64,000 nucleotides of DNA from Bacillus sp. FJAT-42376 (GTDB lineage: Bacteria > Bacillota > Bacilli > Bacillales > Bacillaceae), in NCBI RefSeq assembly GCF_003816055.1, contig NZ_CP033906.1, forward strand, positions 3,968,001 to 4,032,000, given 5' to 3'. How positions within the stretch are numbered: the stretch's first letter is position 1; each line of letters opens with the position of its first letter. The notes under the pieces were generated by a model. The model was not told the origin of the DNA. It saw only the letters and a program-made list of their open reading frames with translations, and ran no database searches. Below, piece after piece: positions 35,688-44,253 of the stretch. A program made the position numbers and the translations under genes.

Positions 35688-35714
35688 ATAAAATACGAAT
35701 GGATTGATCTGTAT

Positions 35715-38183
35715 TTAGCTTAAGCGGTTAATCATCAAGTAAGCTCCCGTAGCGCCCCCGCCCAATAAAACAGCTGCCGTTAATATTCCAAACAGTTGAA
35801 CAGAAATCGTGTCACCTGCTGTCAAAGGGATAATTACTTCACTGCTAAAACTTGATACTGCAGCAGTTGGAGTAACAATGGACCCGGGAACCGGTGTAGT
35901 ACCATTCAATACAAGACGAGAGGATGCAAGCAAAGCAGACGTTGTATTGATCTGATAAGAAATACGGTAACGTCCTGTTTCAGGCACCGTAAACGTATCA
36001 TTAGCACCATTCGGAGCAAACCCATCCAAATCCTGATTATCCGGTAGAGGTATATTGGTACCGCCGAGCACTACCGCGATTGTTCCACCTGAAGTGTTAG
36101 AAGCGTACATGGAATTGGTTGTTACACTTTCACCCGCTGGTCCCGTGGCTCCCGTTGCACCTGGCAGACCGTCGGCTCCTGTTGCTCCCGTGGCTCCTGG
36201 CAGACCGTCGGCTCCGGTTGCTCCCGTTGCTCCTGGAAGACCATCTGCTCCGGTTGCTCCCGTTGCTCCTGGAAGACCATCGGCTCCGGTTGCTCCCGTT
36301 GCTCCTGGAAGACCATCCGCTCCGGTTGCTCCTGTCGCGCCTGGAAGACCGTCAGCTCCCGTTGCACCCGTGGCTCCTGGAAGACCATCGGCTCCTGTTG
36401 CTCCTGGGAGACCGTCCGCTCCCGTTGCCCCTGGAAGACCATCAGCCCCTGTTGCTCCTGTCGCACCTGGTAGACCGTCGGCTCCTGTTGCTCCTGGCAA
36501 ACCATCGGCCCCTGTTGCTCCTGTCGCACCTGGAAGACCGTCCGCTCCTGTTGCTCCCGTTGCTCCTGGCAAACCATCAGCCCCTGTTGCTCCAGTTGCC
36601 CCTGGAAGACCATCGGCTCCGGTTGCTCCCGTTGCACCTGGCAAACCATCAGCCCCTGTTGCTCCTGTCGCACCTGGTAGACCGTCCGCTCCTGTCGCAC
36701 CTGGCAGACCATCAGCCCCTGTTGCTCCGGTTGCTCCTGGGAGACCATCAGCCCCTGTTGCTCCCGGTGCTCCTGGCAGACCATCGGCTCCTGTCGCACC
36801 TGTAGCGCCTGGTAGACCATCGGCTCCTGTCGCACCTGTAGCGCCTGGTAGACCGTCGGCTCCCGTTGCACCCGTGGCTCCTGGAAGACCATCGGCTCCG
36901 GTTGCTCCTGGGAGACCGTCCGCTCCGGTTGCTCCCGTTGCTCCTGGTAGACCGTCGGCTCCTGTTGCTCCTGGAAGACCATCAGCCCCCGTTGCTCCTG
37001 TTATCCCTGGCAGACCATCGGCTCCTGTCGCACCTGGTAGACCATCAGCCCCTGTTGCACCGGTTGCTCCTGGAAGACCATCGGCTCCTGTTGCTCCCGG
37101 TGCTCCTGGTAGACCATCAGCCCCTGTTGCTCCCGTTGCTCCTGGTAGACCATCAGCCCCTGTTGCTCCCGTTGCTCCCGGTAGACCGTCCGCTCCTGTC
37201 GCACCTGGAAGACCATCAGCCCCTGTTGCTCCGGTTGCTCCTGGCAGGCCATCGGCTCCTGTCGCACCTGTCGCGCCTGGTAGACCGTCGGCTCCCGTTG
37301 CCCCTGGCAAACCATCAGCCCCTGTTGCTCCTGTTGCTCCTGGCAGACCATCGGCCCCTGTTGCTCCGGTTGCACCTGGCAGACCATCGGCTCCTGTCGC
37401 ACCTGGTAGACCATCAGCCCCTGTTGCTCCCGTTGCCCCTGGAAGACCATCAGCCCCTGTTGCTCCCGGTGCTCCTGGCAAACCATCAGCCCCTGTTGCT
37501 CCCGGTGCTCCTGGCAGACCATCGGCTCCTGTTGCTCCGGTTGCTCCTGGCAGACCATCAGCCCCTGTTGCTCCCGGTGCTCCTGGCAGACCGTCCGCTC
37601 CTGTTGCTCCCGGTGCTCCTGGAAGACCGTCCGCTCCTGTTGCTCCGGTTGCCCCTGGCAGACCGTCCGCTCCTGCAGGCCCCTGTGGTCCTTCCGGGCC
37701 CTGTGGTCCTTCCGGGCCTTGTGGTCCTTCCGGGCCTTGTGGTCCTTCCGGGCCTCGTGGTCCTGCAGGGCCCGTAACACCCGCACTTCCTGTAGCTCCT
37801 CTTGGACCCGGCAGAGGATCGGATCCCATCACTTCTTCCAGTTCACTGTAAATTAAACGATGAGCTGCCACTAATTGTCCAAATTCATTTTTACCCCATA
37901 CGGATACCGCTGTATCTTCTTCTGCATCTCCGCCTGTGATGAAAACGAATTCAAACAAATCCAAATTTGCGAAGTACTCCTTTGTAATGATTTGATTTGG
38001 TTCAAGCGACAGGAGTTCGCTCACATAAAGAGTTCTAGTTCCATTCAAATCATAAAACCCTTGCAGTAAAACGGTTGAAAACAGAGACTGGCTCATGTTG
38101 CTTATTTTGACTGTGACTTGCTTGCTTGGACGATCTCCATTAATTGGATTATTTTCAATGGGACCCGTTGTAAAAATAGCCAC
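35715..38183 (-). CDS. Collagen-like exosporium/surface protein (BclA-like), 822 residues
   Basis: Three parts are visible. Residues 1-120 form a globular N-terminal domain ([34 protein letters not shown]). Residues about 125-680 are uninterrupted Gly-X-Y triplets, first GPQGPE units, then 9- or 12-residue blocks built on GADGLPGAT and GATGADGLP. The last 140 residues ([37 protein letters not shown]) resemble the trimeric jelly-roll of BclA. Such proteins coat Bacillus spores. GTG at 38183 follows AGGAGG by ten bases. Nothing visible tells which sporulation sigma factor controls it. Confidence 0.88.
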   Translation of the reverse strand: MAIFTTGPIENNPINGDRPSKQVTVKISNMSQSLFSTVLLQGFYDLNGTRTLYVSELLSLEPNQIITKEYFANLDLFEFVFITGGDAEEDTAVSVWGKNEFGQLVAAHRLIYSELEEVMGSDPLPGPRGATGSAGVTGPAGPRGPEGPQGPEGPQGPEGPQGPEGPQGPAGADGLPGATGATGADGLPGAPGATGADGLPGAPGATGADGLPGATGATGADGLPGAPGATGADGLPGAPGATGADGLPGATGATGADGLPGATGADGLPGATGATGADGLPGATGATGADGLPGATGADGLPGATGATGADGLPGATGATGADGLPGATGADGLPGATGATGADGLPGATGATGADGLPGAPGATGADGLPGATGATGADGLPGATGADGLPGITGATGADGLPGATGADGLPGATGATGADGLPGATGADGLPGATGATGADGLPGATGATGADGLPGATGATGADGLPGAPGATGADGLPGATGATGADGLPGATGADGLPGATGATGADGLPGATGATGADGLPGATGATGADGLPGATGATGADGLPGATGATGADGLPGATGADGLPGATGATGADGLPGATGADGLPGATGADGLPGATGATGADGLPGATGATGADGLPGATGATGADGLPGATGATGADGLPGATGATGADGLPGATGATGADGLPGATGATGPAGESVTTNSMYASNTSGGTIAVVLGGTNIPLPDNQDLDGFAPNGANDTFTVPETGRYRISYQINTTSALLASSRLVLNGTTPVPGSIVTPTAAVSSFSSEVIIPLTAGDTISVQLFGILTAAVLLGGGATGAYLMINRLS
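36135..37811. repeat. Collagen-coding tandem repeat tract
   Basis: About 1.7 kb of 27- and 36-base units coding GADGLPGAT and [12 protein letters not shown]. Units differ mainly at third positions (GTT/GTC/GTG type changes) and by occasional Pro or Ile for Thr. The tract should be length-variable by recombination. Confidence 0.9.
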
Positions 38184-38535
38184 CTATATAATTCCTCCTA
38201 TCTTGATTCTCCCGGAATAAACCATGCTGTATTTCAGAATTACCGCTCATCACTAGCAGAAACACCTCTAAAAAACGCCTTTAAGATTACCCTTCCACTT
38301 TCTAAAAGCCAAACAGCTGCGCAGACTATTTATGCTTCTATTAAATTTCGGCAATCTTTCAGCATCGTTCCATGTAAGATATTCCTTTTCATTTACACGG
38401 TCCGTGTGAAGTCCCAGTAAGGTGAAACCGGCAACTTTTCCATCATATCGTTGTGTACAATTACCTTGCGGGTATGAATATCTCCCGCTTATGCATGAAT
38501 TTTTGGTATCTCCCTTGGCCAACCTTTTCGCACAT
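38184..38535. other. Leader/intergenic region upstream of the collagen-like gene
   Basis: About 350 bases. On the minus strand there is a GCGGG-AGATATTCATA-CCCGC hairpin near 38467-38489 and an open frame from a TTG at 38522 to 38268 (84 codons, many Arg/Asn/Ser, no family, weak ribosome binding site). I cannot decide between a small gene and a long structured leader. Confidence 0.3.
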
Positions 38536-38565
38536 AAAAAAATGAAGCGCTAGTAAACGCTTCAT
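38536..38565 (-). terminator. Terminator after the lysR pseudogene
   Basis: Minus strand ATGAAGCG-TTTACTAG-CGCTTCAT followed by TTTTTT. Confidence 0.85.
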
Positions 38566-38588
38566 CTAAAAGAGCAACCACTGTTGAT

Positions 38589-39494
38589 TTACCCATTAAT
38601 CCTATAGTTTTCAAAGGTGCGGCGAGTTAGTTCAATGAAATCTTTTATTGGTTCTGTCATCCACTTATCCTTATGCCAGGCAAGATGGGTAAAGATAGCC
38701 GGTCCGCCATTCTCCCAATTTAAATTAACGAATCTCCCCATTTTCAAATCCCGGTTCACCGCCATTGCAGGCAAAGCCGCGATTCCCAATCCCGCAATCA
38801 CACACTGTTTAATGGCTTCAATGCTTGCAAATTCAATGGTATGATTCGGATACACATTTTCTGTACGAAAGGCATTTTCCAAGAGAGTACGGTAGGAGCA
38901 GCCATTTTCAGTAAGCAGGAGGGTTTCCTTTCCAATATCGCTGAGGTATACTTTCGATTTCTCAGCTAAAGGGTGGTCTGGCGCACAGACCAGCAGCACC
39001 TCTTCTTTAATGAGCGATTCAATGTTTAACGCATCCTCCGGTTTGGGAACATCCATGATAAAAGCGAGGTCCAGCCCCCCTTCCATTAGATGTTTTCTTG
39101 CAAGCTCATCAGAATTAGCCGGTTTAAATGTAAGCCTGATGTTCGGGTGCTGCCGTTTATAGTCTTTTAATATAGGAGGCAGCCGGTATGTACATTGGCT
39201 TTCCTGTGCTCCAATTACGATGGTTCCGGACTGTCCGCTGCCTCCGCCAACAGCAAGCTTTGCTTCTTCGCTTAACATCATCATCTTCTCTGCATACCCT
39301 TTAAATTCCCGTCCTGCCCCTGTAAGAATTAGACGTTTGCCTAAGCGTTCGAACAAAGGCATTTCCAATTCTCGTTCCAGTGCCTTGATTTAAGCCGTTA
39401 CACTGGATTGGGCAAAATTTAAAATAGCTGCGGTTTTAGTGAAGTTCAGTGTTTCAGCCGCTATCATAAACGTCTTAAGCAGTTTTTGATCCAT
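38589..39494 (-). pseudogene. LysR family regulator interrupted by one in-frame stop codon
   Basis: Read from the ATG at 39494 the first 34 codons give MDQKLLKTFMIAAETLNFTK and then FAQSSVTA, the LysR winged helix-turn-helix. Codon 35 is TAA (39392-39390), where relatives have Gln in SSVTAQIKALERELE. Past the stop the frame continues intact (IKALERELEMPLFERLGKRL) through the full effector domain to 38589. A CAA-to-TAA change explains it. The downstream ATG at 39368 would make a protein lacking the DNA-binding domain. It is divergent from the FMN reductase gene, its probable former target. Confidence 0.85.
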
Positions 39495-39611
39495 ATAAAC
39501 ACCTCTTTCAATCGAAAAATCCGATTGAATCAATCAAAATAATTCGTTTTCCTGATTTATAAAAGTAGTTTATCTTAAAATTCATAAGGAAACAAATATA
39601 GGAGTGAATAG

Positions 39612-40169
39612 ATGATGGGCATTGCAGTAATATTTGGAGGAACAAGGCCGAATGGAAATACGGAGCTGCTGACTAAGCGCATCCTCCGGAATTTAGAGAT
39701 AGACTGGATTGATTTAAATGAATACCGCATTCTGCCTATACAGGATCAGAGGCATGCACCTGAAGGCTTTCAAGAGCTGGGTGATGATTATTCCTCGATT
39801 ATGAGACGGGTGATGCAGCATGATATTCTCATTTTTTCGACTCCTATTTACTGGTACAGTATGTCAGGCCTGATGAAAAACTTTATCGATCGCTGGTCCC
39901 AAACCTTGAGAGAGCCGGAATATAAAGACTTTAAAAATAGCATGTCTAAGAAAAAAGCGTTTGTAATAGCGGTTGGCGGTGACTCGCCTCACCTTAAAGG
40001 ACTTCCACTCATTCAGCAGTTCCATTATATTTTTGACTTTGTCCAGCTTCCGTTTTCAGACTATATCATCGGAAACGCTAATAAACCCGGGGACATTTTC
40101 AATGATGAACAAGCCCTGTTTGCCGCTGATCGTCTGAATGAATCACTAAAAATAATGACCGAAGAGTAA
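39612..40169 (+). CDS. NADPH-dependent FMN reductase-like (flavodoxin-fold oxidoreductase)
   Basis: 185-residue flavoprotein. N-terminal GIAVIFGGTRPNGNTELL is the FMN phosphate loop; IFSTPIYWYSMSGLMKNFIDRW is the signature of the NAD(P)H:quinone/FMN reductase family. FVIAVGGDSP completes the fold. ATG at 39612 is seven bases after AGGAG. Divergent from the broken lysR gene, which likely regulated it. Confidence 0.85.
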   Translation: MMGIAVIFGGTRPNGNTELLTKRILRNLEIDWIDLNEYRILPIQDQRHAPEGFQELGDDYSSIMRRVMQHDILIFSTPIYWYSMSGLMKNFIDRWSQTLREPEYKDFKNSMSKKKAFVIAVGGDSPHLKGLPLIQQFHYIFDFVQLPFSDYIIGNANKPGDIFNDEQALFAADRLNESLKIMTEE

Positions 40170-40187
40170 AACCAATAAAAATAAGCC

Positions 40188-40221
40188 AAAGAGGATTAGC
40201 CATGTGCGCCCCTCTTTTTTT
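40188..40221 (+). terminator. Terminator after the FMN reductase gene
   Basis: AAAGAGG pairs with CCTCTTT across a 15-base loop, followed by TTTT. Confidence 0.75.
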
Positions 40222-40508
40222 AGTCAACTTGATTCTTCCTGCTGGCCGCCTTGATTTTCGCCTCAATCAGCAGGTGTTGAAAAACCTAAATCAAAACAGG
40301 GAGCCGTTTAGTATGCGGCTCCCTGCTTTTTAATAAGTGCTACTTTTCGGACAGGTTCAACAATACAATGATCCTCTGCTGTGTATGTGAATCATGCCAT
40401 TGAGATGGGCAAAAACCATATTATCCGTGAACCGTGCGTGCCTATCCAATGATTGTTTCCGTCAGTGACTCTTCTAACCTAGCCGGTGCAATCACCTAAA
40501 AAGACTGC
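40222..40508. other. Gene-free region with a strong hairpin
   Basis: CAGGGAGCCG (40297-40306) pairs perfectly with CGGCTCCCTG (40315-40324), with CTTTTTAA on the plus side and TTTTG on the minus side; likely a bidirectional terminator for minJ and the reductase. No gene is seen in the rest. Confidence 0.6.
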
Positions 40509-41705
40509 TTAAACTGCCTGGCTTCCGCTTTTTTTCTGCTGCTCGACAAACAGCAAACCGAGCTCATGATGTTCGCCCTCATATGTAGCACGCTGCGCAT
40601 ACCGGATTTCACCATTCAGTCCAATGATTTCAAGCTTGCAGAGCGCTCTGTTTTTCTGAAGAGCTTCATAAAACTCACCAGTCGTCTTTACAAAGGAACC
40701 GTTCACTTTTGTGATGGTCTCTCCAACTTTGAGCCCGATTTTCTCGGCAGGTGATTTAGGGAGAATACCTAAAATCATTAACCCTTTATCCTTTTTGGAG
40801 AAAAAGTAAGCTGCAGACCGGTCGTTCATTTTTTGGCGGATGATTAAGAAAATCCTGCCTGCGATGGCTAAAATCATGGCTGCAAATGCAAGCGGAAGCC
40901 ACCATAACGATCCGCAGGCAATCAGCAAAGTGACCATTCCGAGCCATAAAATGCGCTTTGAGGTTACTTGAATGCTTTCTTTCGGCAGGGACCCTCGAAC
41001 CTCCTGATGAAATCCGATGAAGAATGGAAGGATGAACAGAGAAAAGCTTTGTCCGTTCATTTCAAATACAGGCCACCATGAAAAGACAGAAGTTAACGTA
41101 CCTCCGGGAACAAACAGGATAAGGGGAAGCAGCCAATGTCGCTTCGCCGTATGATTTCCGATCGGCAATCCTCTGCTGCTTTTTAATATGGAAGGAGACG
41201 TCCGGAGGTGTCCCGTCCGGTACACCAGCCATCCTTCCGCTATCAGAAGCATTCCTGTAAGAATCGCAAAAACAGCCGGATCCATTTGAACGATGTCTTT
41301 CATGAAAGCAGGGAGACTTCCTTTTGAAAAGGTCATCAGAAAGACCGCGGAAGCAAATGCAAGCCCCATAATAAAGGCAGCAGAAAGCCATTGAGGTCTA
41401 AAAAAGAAGCTTAATAGAGCTGTAGCAGCCCCAATGAGAATAATGATTCCAGCAGGAAGCGATAGACCAGTTAAGATCACCGCTGCAGAAACCATTAATC
41501 CTGCGAATAGCCCCTTTGTATATGTAAAGATGAGTTCCTCATAAATCACTTCTACCTTAGTATAAAAAGAGTTTCGCTCTTGTTTTATACGAAAAAACCC
41601 TATAAGCAGGGTATATAACACAAAATAATAGGTGAGCGGATGCTGAAAAAAACGCAGGACTCCCCCAAGCAATTCCAATATCCAAGCCATTCCAGATTTC
41701 ACCAT
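40509..41705 (-). CDS. minJ: Division-site selection protein MinJ
   Basis: Membrane bridge between DivIVA and MinD, also needed for swarming in B. subtilis (SwrAB). 398 residues with about seven to eight spans (for example LTYYFVLYTLLIGFFRIKQE at the start) and a C-terminal PDZ domain around 305-385 (GLMILGILPKSPAEKIGLKVGETITKVNG contains the PDZ core ILPKSPAEKIGLKVGE). Length equals the B. subtilis protein and the next gene is swrA, as there. The ATG at 41705 has only a weak ribosome binding site; an ATG at 41690 is possible. Confidence 0.88.
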   Translation of the reverse strand: MVKSGMAWILELLGGVLRFFQHPLTYYFVLYTLLIGFFRIKQERNSFYTKVEVIYEELIFTYTKGLFAGLMVSAAVILTGLSLPAGIIILIGAATALLSFFFRPQWLSAAFIMGLAFASAVFLMTFSKGSLPAFMKDIVQMDPAVFAILTGMLLIAEGWLVYRTGHLRTSPSILKSSRGLPIGNHTAKRHWLLPLILFVPGGTLTSVFSWWPVFEMNGQSFSLFILPFFIGFHQEVRGSLPKESIQVTSKRILWLGMVTLLIACGSLWWLPLAFAAMILAIAGRIFLIIRQKMNDRSAAYFFSKKDKGLMILGILPKSPAEKIGLKVGETITKVNGSFVKTTGEFYEALQKNRALCKLEIIGLNGEIRYAQRATYEGEHHELGLLFVEQQKKSGSQAV

Positions 41706-41836
41706 CCCGGCCGGTAAGGGCTGAACAGCCTGTCCAGCCCATCTCCCGGCAATATTTGAATCATGTATTTATATCTCTCATACATTTTATCAAAAGATGC
41801 CAGGATTGAATATCTGCCGTAACCGGTTTTGGGTGA

Positions 41837-42187
41837 TTATTTTAGATTTCCCCATAAAGAAGAATTCGAAAGAGAAAAATCCAGCAGCGGAGCCTCAATT
41901 TTAATATTCAATGTTTCTTCAAGCAGCTGCATGGAGCGTTTGATATCGCTGAGACCAAGTGACAACCTTTTATAATTAGATGTCAAATAGGAGAAATACT
42001 CCTGAATGATCTCTTCATCGATTTCATTCTTTTCTTTTACTTCCGTATAGTTGGCCAGATACATGCAAAATAGGTGAAGCCATTTAGATGTTTTTGCATT
42101 TGAAACAAGTGATGGCTGCAGCTGGCTCTTTAATTCCGCCATCAGCTTGCGGTATATTTGTTCTCTCATCACACTAGCCCTTTTCAA
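41837..42187 (-). CDS. swrA: Swarming motility protein SwrA
   Basis: Activates the fla/che operon together with DegU and so raises flagellar number. The 116 residues align along their length with B. subtilis SwrA as I recall it: MKRASVMREQ at the start, FCMYLANYT, YKRLSLGLSDIKRSMQLL and DFSLSNSSLWG at the end. The TTG at 42187 is supported by that conserved start and GGGGG upstream. The gene is intact, unlike in B. subtilis 168 where a homopolymer frameshift inactivates it. Confidence 0.88.
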   Translation of the reverse strand: MKRASVMREQIYRKLMAELKSQLQPSLVSNAKTSKWLHLFCMYLANYTEVKEKNEIDEEIIQEYFSYLTSNYKRLSLGLSDIKRSMQLLEETLNIKIEAPLLDFSLSNSSLWGNLK

Positions 42188-42231
42188 TTGTAAACCCCCA
42201 ATATAAAGTGTGTTGTAGAACAGTGTCTCCT

Positions 42232-42260
42232 TTTATAGTAAATACAAATTCCTTTAACAA
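42232..42260 (-). promoter_or_regulatory. SigA promoter of swrA
   Basis: Minus strand TTGTTA, 17-base spacer, TATAAA. Transcription would start near 42225, about 40 bases before the TTG start. No SigD-type site was found near it. Confidence 0.72.
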
Positions 42261-42584
42261 CAACTTCCTAAAGATTCATTTTTTATGTAAAAAAACATTG
42301 AAAATCATCGATAAGGCATATCTAACTAGGAAATTCTGGATTTTTATGCACTTTTCCTGATAAATTGTTTCGCAAGTATGACATATTTTACGTTTTTTAC
42401 TTTAAATGCAGGTCTTTTGTTGCCGGCATGACCTATGGATCTGGAAGCAGTTTATTTAGTTTCCTCCTCCCCTTGCGATTGTATATAAGACTTGCCTCCC
42501 GGTCACCTGTCCCTATCCTCCCTGTTTCCCTGTAAATTGGGATGAGGTGCTTTTCGTCAATTAGCATTGCGCATTCATCCATAT
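42261..42584. other. Region between swrA promoter and ctpB terminator
   Basis: About 320 bases, AT-rich at the left, pyrimidine-rich near 42460-42530. No gene or clear structured RNA seen. Confidence 0.4.
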
Positions 42585-42617
42585 AAAAAAGAGCAGAACG
42601 GCGTCTGCTCTTTTTTT
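42585..42617 (-). terminator. Terminator after ctpB
   Basis: AAAAAGAGCAGA and TCTGCTCTTTTT form a 12-base stem around six bases with T-run. Confidence 0.92.
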
Positions 42618-42625
42618 ATTTAAGT

Positions 42626-44083
42626 TTAAAACAGCACTTTCATTGCAGCCTGGAGCTGGCGGTCTTCTTCTTTATTCAGTCGTTTATCGGCTGCCGTTTC
42701 ATTAATTTTACTAGCAGTTGGTTCATCCAGGATTCCTGATGGCTTAATACCATTCTGCTTCTGGAAGGCTTTCACTGCTTCTTTTGTGGAATCGCTGTAG
42801 TATCCGTCATTCCGTCCCGGGTCGTACCCGAGAGCTTTAAGTAAAGCCTGTGCTGCTTTGACTTGCTCTCCATTCGTATCAGGGGCAAGCGGTTTATCCG
42901 TTTGGATCGGGGCCGCATAATAATATTCCGGCTGCCTGACTTCAACCGTTGGGGTCACACCTTTTTTATGAATCCAGTTTCCATCCGGTGTCAGCCATTT
43001 ATAAAGGGTCAATTTGATGTTGCTGCCATCGCCCATTGGAACAGCCTGCTGCACGGTCCCTTTCCCGAAGGAGGTTTCCCCCACAATCGGATAACCATTT
43101 GCTTCTTTCAGTGCACCGGCTAAAATTTCTGATGCAGAAGCACTGCCCTTATCAATAATGACACTGACAGGGTACCTTTTTTTCTCCTTGAGCGTTGAGA
43201 AATATTCCGTTTTTTCCCCGGTCCGTTCAGCGATTTGAATATAAGGATGACCCTTTGTCACAAACTGCTTGAGGATTTCCTCTACACTCTGAAGATAGCC
43301 GCCCGGATTGCCCCTGACGTCGAGGACGAGTCCTTTTATATTCTGTTTTTCAAGTTCCTTTAAACTTCTCGTAAAATCTTCGGCTGTCTTTTCTGCAAAT
43401 GAAGTGATTTCCATGTATCCGACCTTTTGGCCCTCAAAGCTTTTCACTTCACTAAAAACGGTTTGGACGGGAATGGTATCTCTTTTTACTGAAAAAGTAA
43501 GACTTCCTCTTGTACCCGGACGTTTCACTTCAATGATGACACTTGTCCCTTTTTTCCCTCTAATTTTCAGCACCGTTTCATTTAAATCCAGACCCGCAAT
43601 GGATTCTCCGTCAATTCTTGTGATTTCATCATTGGGCTGAAGTCCGGCCTTTGCCGCAGGAGAGCCTTTGAACGGTGAAACAATAATAATCCGGTCTTCC
43701 CGCTTCCCTACTTCCGCACCAATTCCTTCAAACGAAGAATCAAGTGAATCGGAGAACTGCTTGGCCGTTTCCTGGTCCATATAAACAGAATAAGGATCTT
43801 CTAGTTTGGAGAGCATTCCCTGAATGGCTCCCTCCAGCAATTCTTCCTCATCAATCTTTTCTACGTATTTACTTGAGATTAGCTCGTACGCCTTTTTAAT
43901 TTTCTCCATCCCGCGAGAGACATCTGCGGAATCTGCTGCAGCCGGCATAGCGGACACCTGTCTGGCTGCTGGCTGATCAGCAGCCTGCTTTTCTTTTTCA
44001 AGCAATTCCGTTCCAGCGTACATACTGCCTGCTCCTACCATCATGGCACCTGCAAGCATAAGGGCTGTCATCTTCTGATTCAC
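42626..44083 (-). CDS. ctpB: Carboxy-terminal processing protease CtpB
   Basis: Secreted/membrane-anchored S41 serine protease; in B. subtilis it cleaves SpoIVFA to trigger SigK. 485 residues: N-terminal anchor MTALMLAGAMMVGAGSMYAG, PDZ domain about 95-175 (VSPFKGSPAAKAGLQPNDEI), catalytic Ser in KGSASASEILAGALKEA, Lys in GETSFGKGTVQ, and a C-terminal peptidoglycan-binding domain (AAQALLKALGYDPGRNDGYY). GTG at 44083 with AGGAGGAG upstream. Its place next to swrA/minJ matches B. subtilis. Confidence 0.93.
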   Translation of the reverse strand: MNQKMTALMLAGAMMVGAGSMYAGTELLEKEKQAADQPAARQVSAMPAAADSADVSRGMEKIKKAYELISSKYVEKIDEEELLEGAIQGMLSKLEDPYSVYMDQETAKQFSDSLDSSFEGIGAEVGKREDRIIIVSPFKGSPAAKAGLQPNDEITRIDGESIAGLDLNETVLKIRGKKGTSVIIEVKRPGTRGSLTFSVKRDTIPVQTVFSEVKSFEGQKVGYMEITSFAEKTAEDFTRSLKELEKQNIKGLVLDVRGNPGGYLQSVEEILKQFVTKGHPYIQIAERTGEKTEYFSTLKEKKRYPVSVIIDKGSASASEILAGALKEANGYPIVGETSFGKGTVQQAVPMGDGSNIKLTLYKWLTPDGNWIHKKGVTPTVEVRQPEYYYAAPIQTDKPLAPDTNGEQVKAAQALLKALGYDPGRNDGYYSDSTKEAVKAFQKQNGIKPSGILDEPTASKINETAADKRLNKEEDRQLQAAMKVLF

Positions 44084-44208
44084 CTAAGCTCCTCCTTTTG
44101 TCTGCCCTTAAACAAACGTTTGATTACTGTTTTCTATCAAGGCTCCTACTAGTATATGCAGGCTTGTACAAAACATGTAAAAATTGGGAGTATTGTTAAG
44201 ATGATACA

Positions 44209-44238
44209 CAAAAAGGAGCAGCCTCATCAGGCTGCTCC
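44209..44238 (-). terminator. Terminator after the M23 hydrolase gene
   Basis: GGAGCAGCCT-GATG-AGGCTGCTCC perfect ten-base stem followed by TTTTT. Confidence 0.93.
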
Positions 44239-44253
44239 TCTATACTAAATGAT

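Noticed and set aside
36122..37786. Other open frames, Gln/Glu-rich and Leu-rich, on both strands of the same tract
   Set aside because: Same repeat artefact.
36135..37811. CRISPR array suggested by regular repeats
   Set aside because: Units are contiguous coding repeats with no unique spacers and no cas genes nearby.
36055..37851. Long plus-strand open frame (598 codons, Ala-Pro-Val-Gly-rich) across the collagen tract
   Set aside because: It is the complement of the GXY repeats; low-complexity composition keeps all frames open. No start signal or family.
38440..38520. c-di-GMP or similar riboswitch upstream of the collagen-like gene
   Set aside because: One hairpin is present, but conserved cores of known classes are absent.
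42188..42330. SigD promoter for swrA
   Set aside because: No TAAA-N15-GCCGATAT-like match; only the SigA site is convincing.
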